Below, one piece after another: positions 45,762-46,374 of a stretch of 46,374 nt of DNA (positions are counted from its first letter, which is position 1; each line of letters opens with the position of its first letter). The stretch lies in assembly GCA_003194525.1 (NCBI GenBank), contig NBIV01000413.1, forward strand, positions 1-46,374, given 5' to 3'. The position numbers and the translations under genes are program-made. The stretch is from Gracilariopsis chorda. Taxonomy: Eukaryota > Rhodophyta > Florideophyceae > Gracilariales > Gracilariaceae. The notes below the pieces were generated by a model. That model was not told where the DNA came from. It was given only the letters and a program-made list of their open reading frames with translations, and did not search any database.

Positions 45762-46374
45762 GCGCCTCTTGAGACCCAGAGTGCACAGTCCAAAAGTCTA
45801 TTCGATGCCCCAGCGAACTTGCAGACCTTGATGCGGATGGAACGGAAGACATTTGGGTTGTGTCCCGTACCAAGCAAGCAATAAACCCCCGTCTACATCG
45901 GGAAAAACTTGTTAACGGACTTTCGCAGTCATGCTCGCGGTAGTGGACATTTTCTCTCGCAGACTGAACTTGTCGAAGAGCAGAGCTACCTCGGCAAATT
46001 TTGGTCTGGTGGGGTTAAAGAACCGAACTTGATAGGATGTGAAGAGTTACTTCGTCGATTTCCAGTGCTAAGGGGCACCATTCTAGTGGATCAGTTGGAG
46101 GAAGTCCATGAAGAATACTTGCTCCTTCCAATGCCCGCGCTTGTGCTAGCGGCTTTAGCCGATGTCGCGGAGGCAAAGGAAGGAGGGGAAATAGCCAACA
46201 ACAGCGATGAAGGCACGCCTTCCTTTGAGATTGATCCTTTCGCTGAAGTGCTCAGATCGTCTGCTGGATATCATAAGGAAGATTTGGAAGCCAGGAAATT
46301 ACGCCACAAGGGTGTATTGCTTTGGAAGAAAGCTGCGGCGGAGGTTGTGTTTCGCGTGAATTGGAGTACGATCA
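45762..46374 (+). CDS. Continuation of the membrane protein gene, runs off the window
   Basis: After 45740 the reading passes through NTLLFKDERLLRPRVHSPKV, then SELADLDADGTEDIWVVSRT, and from about 45925 a frame stays open to the window end: GHFLSQTELVEEQSYLGKFW, ELLRRFPVLRGTILVDQLEE, LLLPMPALVLAALADVAEAK, EIDPFAEVLRSSAGYHKEDL. The composition is that of a soluble acidic domain. At least two one-base breaks separate the parts. The gene is truncated by the window. Confidence 0.5.

Overview
The window is nuclear DNA from a eukaryote with few introns and many transposons. A SET2/ASH1-type histone methyltransferase, an FG-repeat nucleoporin and three nested or adjacent retroelements exclude a prokaryote. 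Open frames of 6.2, 1.9 and 1.7 kb run without introns. The compact genes, the long terminal repeat (LTR) elements and a TIR/NB-ARC/WD40 gene would fit a florideophyte red alga such as a Chondrus relative. That assignment is an inference with modest confidence.

Layout. Positions 1-10971 hold a Gypsy-type chromovirus on the minus strand, with near-identical LTRs at 1-558 and about 10408-10971. It carries gag, a CCHC knuckle, protease, reverse transcriptase (RT), RNase H, integrase and a detached chromodomain frame. A broken reading frame runs antisense, behind its own TATA box, between the chromodomain and the 3' LTR. The chromovirus sits inside the pol gene of a plus-strand Copia element (10972-12817). 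From 13085 to about 15690 lies a truncated non-LTR retrotransposon with a head-to-head inverted copy of its 5' end. From 15.68 to 18 kb is a patchwork of gene scraps (coiled coil, alpha-amylase, FAD-binding motif, unknown coiled coil) and two perfect hairpins.

From 18.86 to 21.83 kb is a TIR-NB-ARC-helical-WD40 gene broken by five stop codons, all in one frame. Positions 23185-29394 encode an intact 2069-residue protein with an N-terminal Cys-rich part, a central region resembling large metazoan and fungal transposon-like proteins (DUF6589-like), all acidic motifs of a FEN1/XPG-type nuclease and a C-terminal CXC domain. It is followed tail-to-tail by an unknown 558-residue frame, then by an unknown 623-residue frame on the minus strand.

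From 35.65 to 40.24 kb is a SET-domain histone methyltransferase split over five frames. It is divergent from an FG nucleoporin at 40.6-41.8 kb. From about 42 to 44.5 kb is a minus-strand protein with a 123-bp tandem repeat. From 44.57 kb to the end is a plus-strand membrane protein gene that leaves the window.

The retroelements and the genes after 35.6 kb are full of single-base frame breaks. Nearly every break I measured needs one restored base, and the two LTRs differ by more indels than substitutions. Many breaks may therefore be sequence errors in the assembly rather than decay. The 18.9-34.8 kb stretch is free of frameshifts.
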